The translations under genes and the position numbers were made by a program. From positions 26,291,741-26,355,740 of the forward strand of contig CM035171.1 in assembly GCA_020205615.1 (NCBI GenBank): DNA of 64,000 nt. Reading direction: 5' to 3'. Position 1 is the stretch's first letter. The number at the start of each line of letters is the position of its first letter. The stretch comes from Panax quinquefolius (taxonomy: Eukaryota > Streptophyta > Magnoliopsida > Apiales > Araliaceae). Positions 60,216 to 64,000 of this stretch are shown piece after piece. The notes under the pieces were generated by a model that was given only the letters and a program-made list of their open reading frames with translations, searched no databases and was not told the origin of the DNA.

Positions 60216-62778
60216 AAAGAAATATATAATCATCTCAGAATTTATATAAACAATAATTATAACCATGTGGATCCATTCACCTTTGCACTTAAGCTAAAAA
60301 TATTCAATTGTAAATTCAATGGTCATGATCATACCAGTCAACGATTCAACTTTGCACTACTGGCCAAAGAGAACCCATAGTCACGATCATACTAATAATC
60401 TACCCATCTTTACACTCAAGTCAAAGAGAAATTTCATCACTAAGATTATAAAAATGTTATATATGATAATAAAAACAATATGATCAAAACATGGATTTAA
60501 TTTCAAGAGTAAGATTCATAAATCAACGGTAATTTGGTCAGAAAAAGAAACTAATTTTGTCGTGAATAGTATCCGTGAATAGTAACTCGTGAATAGTAAT
60601 TCATGAATAGTAACTCATGAATAGTAACTCGTGAATAGTAACCCCGACATGAAAAAGGTAGAAATTTCACAATAAAATCCATACCAATATTTCGGTATAA
60701 TGATATTGAAAGAATAATATTTCTTAAGCTTATAAACAATTTATTTTAATTGTTTACACTTTACTAAATAATGCATTTAATCATCCTAAAATGCCAAACT
60801 CATAAGATTTCATCACCAATAACCAAAACCCTCATAAAAAATCTGCATATACCTCATGTAGGATTCTCAAGCCATAAAATCCTATTTTCTAATTTTCTTA
60901 CTTCACATAACATATTTAATTCATTTACTCATAACTAGTCTATTTTCATGAAAAATACCAAATCAGTTCCAAAAATATTTCTTTTCTGGGATTTAGCAGA
61001 ATATAGTCCCATATTGAACATATATTTTTCCCGGAATTTTTAAAATTCATTTACTATTTTTCATATGGCCAAAAACGCCGAATATTTAGACATTTATCAT
61101 AAAATGTAATTTTATCCAAAAATTTCAAAATTCACAGAGTATACTGATATTATATAGATATACTTCCAATAAAAATTTCATCAATTTTGGAGTTCACCAC
61201 AAGGAGTTATAAGCGGTTACTTTTAAAATAGTCTTTTCTCGTAAAATTCATAACTCTTAATCTATACATCCAAAAATCGCCATTTTTGGACACAATCAAT
61301 AAAACTCATCAAAATATCATTTCAAATATTTCCAGAATTTTTTGAAGGACGGAAGAAGTACGAACTGAAAAACATAATAACCCTTAAAATCCCTTACCTC
61401 AAAAGAGCAGTACTTCTAACTGGAATATCGGATGAAAAGCCGAAAGAAACTTGCACTGAAAAGTAACTCTCAAAGTATCTAAATACTCACACAAATGTGC
61501 TTGATAATCTAGAGAGAAAGAAAACTTGTTTCTGGTGTGATTTTCAATTCTAACATAAGCACCTATTTATAGGAAAATGCTAGAACGCCACAGGAGACTA
61601 AAATAATAAAATATATTATTTTATTTCTTCTTTTCTACGCATGCCCACATGTTTGATCAGCCACCAGCCATCTTTGAACAAAGCTAGCAGCCCACATGTG
61701 TTAAAACACAAGTGGGTCCCACCCATAAATTAATAAAAATCATTTTATTTTCTGAAACTTTAATAATTCATAGAAAATAGCCCGGTTATCAGAAAAATAA
61801 AAATTTTATATCCATTCTGACTAAAATCGAATTCTCTACAACTTTGTAGCTTTGAGTTTTTCCAAACTCCAAACAAAAAATATCCGAAATCCACAAACGG
61901 ATGATTTTTAATACCTCCACACCGACAAAATACTGATAAAACACCTCAACATTAATTCATTCATTTTTATCCACATAAAAATAAATATATCCATCATTTA
62001 TATTCACATAAAATAAATATTTTCTTATCATATAAATCAATAATTAATTATTCACAAATAATATTACGTAATCACAAATGAATGACAACCAGTGCAGCCT
62101 TCAGGAGGAAAGAGGGCTTTCCGATAAGGATTTCTCCTTCTTGGCCGCAATTAGGTGACCAAACCTCTCCTCGATGTAACTTTCTAGACATTGCCAATAA
62201 TGCTATCTAATAATATTATTCAATAATATGAATTATTGATCCGATAATGGGAATTATCATGCAAAGACAATTATTGAACAACAATAATATAAAATTTCAA
62301 CGTAGCAATTATTGAATCAATAAAATAAAATATTGAACAAAGAATTATCAGTAATAATTATTGAGAAGTGCCTTCTTACGTAAGAATCAATAATTCAAAA
62401 ATACTTGTGTAATACCGCAAATACTTTATGCGCAACAACGCGTACATTTTTACTTTACTTTACCCACCGGGTATTCCAACAGTGTTAACGGTAACGATTA
62501 TGCCGTTATTTGTAAAAACTCAAATTTGTCTTTTTCTTCATCCGACAGTTATTCTGTTATGGGGCCCTAAATGGTCATACTGGGTCGTATTTAATATTCT
62601 CCTACGAAAAGAATATTCCACGATCAAACGAATATTTTATAACCACTTGCGTATTTTGAAAAAAAATTCATATATCACCCTTAACTTTAACTTTTTATCA
62701 ATTTAACCATTTATTGAATCGTAATTATAAGAAAAATTGAATACTTTTATTTCATAAAATTCGGGGTCTTACACTTTA

Positions 62779-63412
62779 GGCTGATCACCTGTTGTACTCG
62801 TTTATATTGGATTACAGTATAATACTGTTAATTCTAGTAAGAGTTCTTAGTCCTTAGTGACTGCTCAGTGTTCATTCATATTGAACATCGAAATGAATAA
62901 ATCCTGAAATTTTGTTGATATCATTCAGTCTATAGCGACACCTATTGAATACTCTTGATATTTCTTTATATCCTTGAACTACCAATTATTATTATACCTT
63001 GAAGATTTAAATGCTATAACTGCTTATTCTTCTGTCTATATTACTTGCTGGGCAAACTTGTTGCTCATTCTTGCTTCTTAAAAACATTACAGTTAAGGCA
63101 GAGCAAGGCGGTACTTCAGGAAAGGACAACGGAAAGGGCAAGGCTATAGAATAACTTAGTCCTTTAAGATTAAAAGTGTTATTATTATTGTTATGCTTAT
63201 TATGATGTATTTAAGGATGATTAAGTTATGTTTAAGTTTAATAACTGAATTATCGTAGTAATGGTTAAAGTACCTTGGGACGCGAATATTTATATTATAT
63301 CAATGTAAATTATTATATTATTTTCGTTGTTGATGATTTTAGTAAGATATTCGTAGTTGCACATGATGCACCGAATTCGAGATATGGGTGTCCGAATTTT
63401 GGGGGCGTCACA
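62779..63412 (+). mobile_element. Element-E 5' LTR, 3' part
   Basis: It resumes after the duplicated CTTTA and ends TTTTGGGGGCGTCACA. GGGCAAGGC-type sequence near 63130-63150 matches the U5 region of families B and C (TTTTCCTTGCCCGAGCC in reverse). A PBS follows. Confidence 0.82.
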
Positions 63413-63415
63413 TGT

Positions 63416-63427
63416 TGGTATCAAAGC
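63416..63427 (+). other. Primer-binding site of element E, initiator Met tRNA type
   Basis: TGGTATCAAAGC three bases after the LTR end. Confidence 0.8.
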
Positions 63428-63633
63428 TATAGTTATAAACCTTAGGAGCGAGAGTCCTTAGATTATAACTTAGGAGAACTTAGAAGATAGGAAGGGATGA
63501 AACTCATATAGAGTTTTCATAGAGAGAGACTTAGCGTGTTATAGAATATAACTTCATTCTATATAATGAACTTATATTATTTAACATTCTAATGGAGTTG
63601 TTGTTTGTTTTGTCTTGTGTTGGTGATTGTAGG

Positions 63634-64000
63634 ATGACTGACATGGGAGGACCTAGCCGAGTAGTAGAAGAGGAGCCGCGTGACATACACGTGGTATATG
63701 AGGCGCCATCGATAACGGAGCCTATATTAACTGTAGTCCCTATCGATGATGATGATGAGAAAGAGGAGATGGAGCCAATACCCGAGGAGTCTGATCCAGA
63801 GGAGGACCCTATGGAGGAGCGTATGGTGTACGAGCCCATGGAGGACTCCGACGAGGCTACTTTCGAGGATAGGATGTTAGGGGAGTATGAGGAGCAGATT
63901 TTAGAGTTAGGGTGAAGAGTTGAGGAGTTAGAGGCTGAGGCTAGGGAAAGGGAGTCCGAGTTCCAGAAGCTGAGGGACGAAGACCACCAGAGAAAGTTAG
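63634..64000 (+). pseudogene. Element-E gag N-terminus, runs off the window
   Basis: ATG at 63634 begins MTDMGGPSRVVEEEP. The region is very acidic (PIDDDDEKEEMEPIPEE), followed by heptad-like sequence. A TGA at 63913 interrupts the frame, which then continues VEELEAEARERESEFQKL to the window end. The TGA probably derives from CGA. An upstream in-frame ATG at 63592 exists, but the leader context matches other elements better at 63634. No capsid motif is reached. Confidence 0.65.

Larger units (their letters stand above)
58878..62773 (-). mobile_element. Family-A solo LTR, long subtype, minus strand, TSD CTTTA
   Basis: TGTGACAACCCC (58878) to GGGGTCTTACA (62773), flanked by CTTTA at 58873-58877 and 62774-62778. 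Inside, read on the minus strand, are TATA at 61571-61563, the 14-bp tandem array (60642-60562), the six-unit 39-bp hairpin array (60215-59985) and a diverged copy of the LTR open frame (59387-59073). It lacks the 26-bp U3 block found in five other copies. Confidence 0.92.

Noticed and set aside
60551..60739. Short frame with repeated YYSRVTIHELLFM
   Set aside because: It is a translation of the 14-bp minisatellite and flanking LTR, not a gene.
62428..62706. 92-codon plus-strand frame
   Set aside because: It lies in the U3 of a minus-strand solo LTR, and equivalent positions in the other LTR copies are not open.

Overview
This is a transposon-dominated stretch of a plant nuclear genome, almost certainly a eudicot. 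The evidence is an intron-containing PTI1-like receptor-like cytoplasmic kinase gene, an old plant pararetrovirus copy, a Pack-MULE, Tekay/Del-type Ty3-gypsy elements with very long LTRs, and scattered TTTAGGG-type motifs. I cannot name the species. There is no sign of bacterial, organellar or viral-replicon sequence. The only gene that looks intact is the kinase gene on the minus strand (4036-6746, seven coding exons, 363 residues); everything else that codes is a remnant.

Layout, left to right. 1-1189 is the tail of an LTR of family A (LTRs start TGTGAGACCCC or TGTAAAACCCC and end GGGGGCGTCACA). It abuts a decayed Caulimoviridae-like reverse transcriptase/RNase H copy (1190-2479). 4036-6746 is the PTI1-like gene, probably with a 5'-UTR exon near 11763-11850 behind a 4.9-kb intron that holds old repeats. 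11916-15625 is a Mutator-like element with a perfect 9-bp target duplication. It carries a nested pogo/Tigger-like element (12196-12822) and a captured host exon resembling the N-terminus of an Abraxas/FAM175-like protein (14417-14630).

15764-44008 is a Russian doll on the minus strand. An old family-A remnant (A0) was split by a family-B Ty3-gypsy element (16254-43688, TSD TCCAA). Family B was itself invaded by family A twice. One invasion is a three-LTR complex (22776-37486) that contains the only nearly full-length gag-pol (30312-34946). The other is a 4.6-kb solo LTR (38334-42935, TSD ATTAG), whose empty site survives in the other LTR of B.

44009-48617 is a copia-like LTR piece split by a solo LTR of a B-related family (46059-48314). 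48618-53001 is another family-A element truncated after its protease. It is joined through a templated 24-bp filler to element D (53022-58100, minus), a coding-poor element with an Athila/Tat-like primer site. 58101-64000 is the start of a B-related element E (plus strand, LTR end 63412, PBS, acidic coiled-coil gag from 63634). Its LTR is interrupted by a 3.9-kb minus-strand family-A solo LTR (58878-62773, TSD CTTTA).

The most unusual signal is inside the family-A LTRs. They carry tandem arrays of short hairpins with a conserved GTAGTG/CACTAC loop and stems whose two arms change together. A second hairpin-rich array, a nearly invariant 26-bp U3 block and an unrecognised ~150-codon reading frame lie in the same LTRs.
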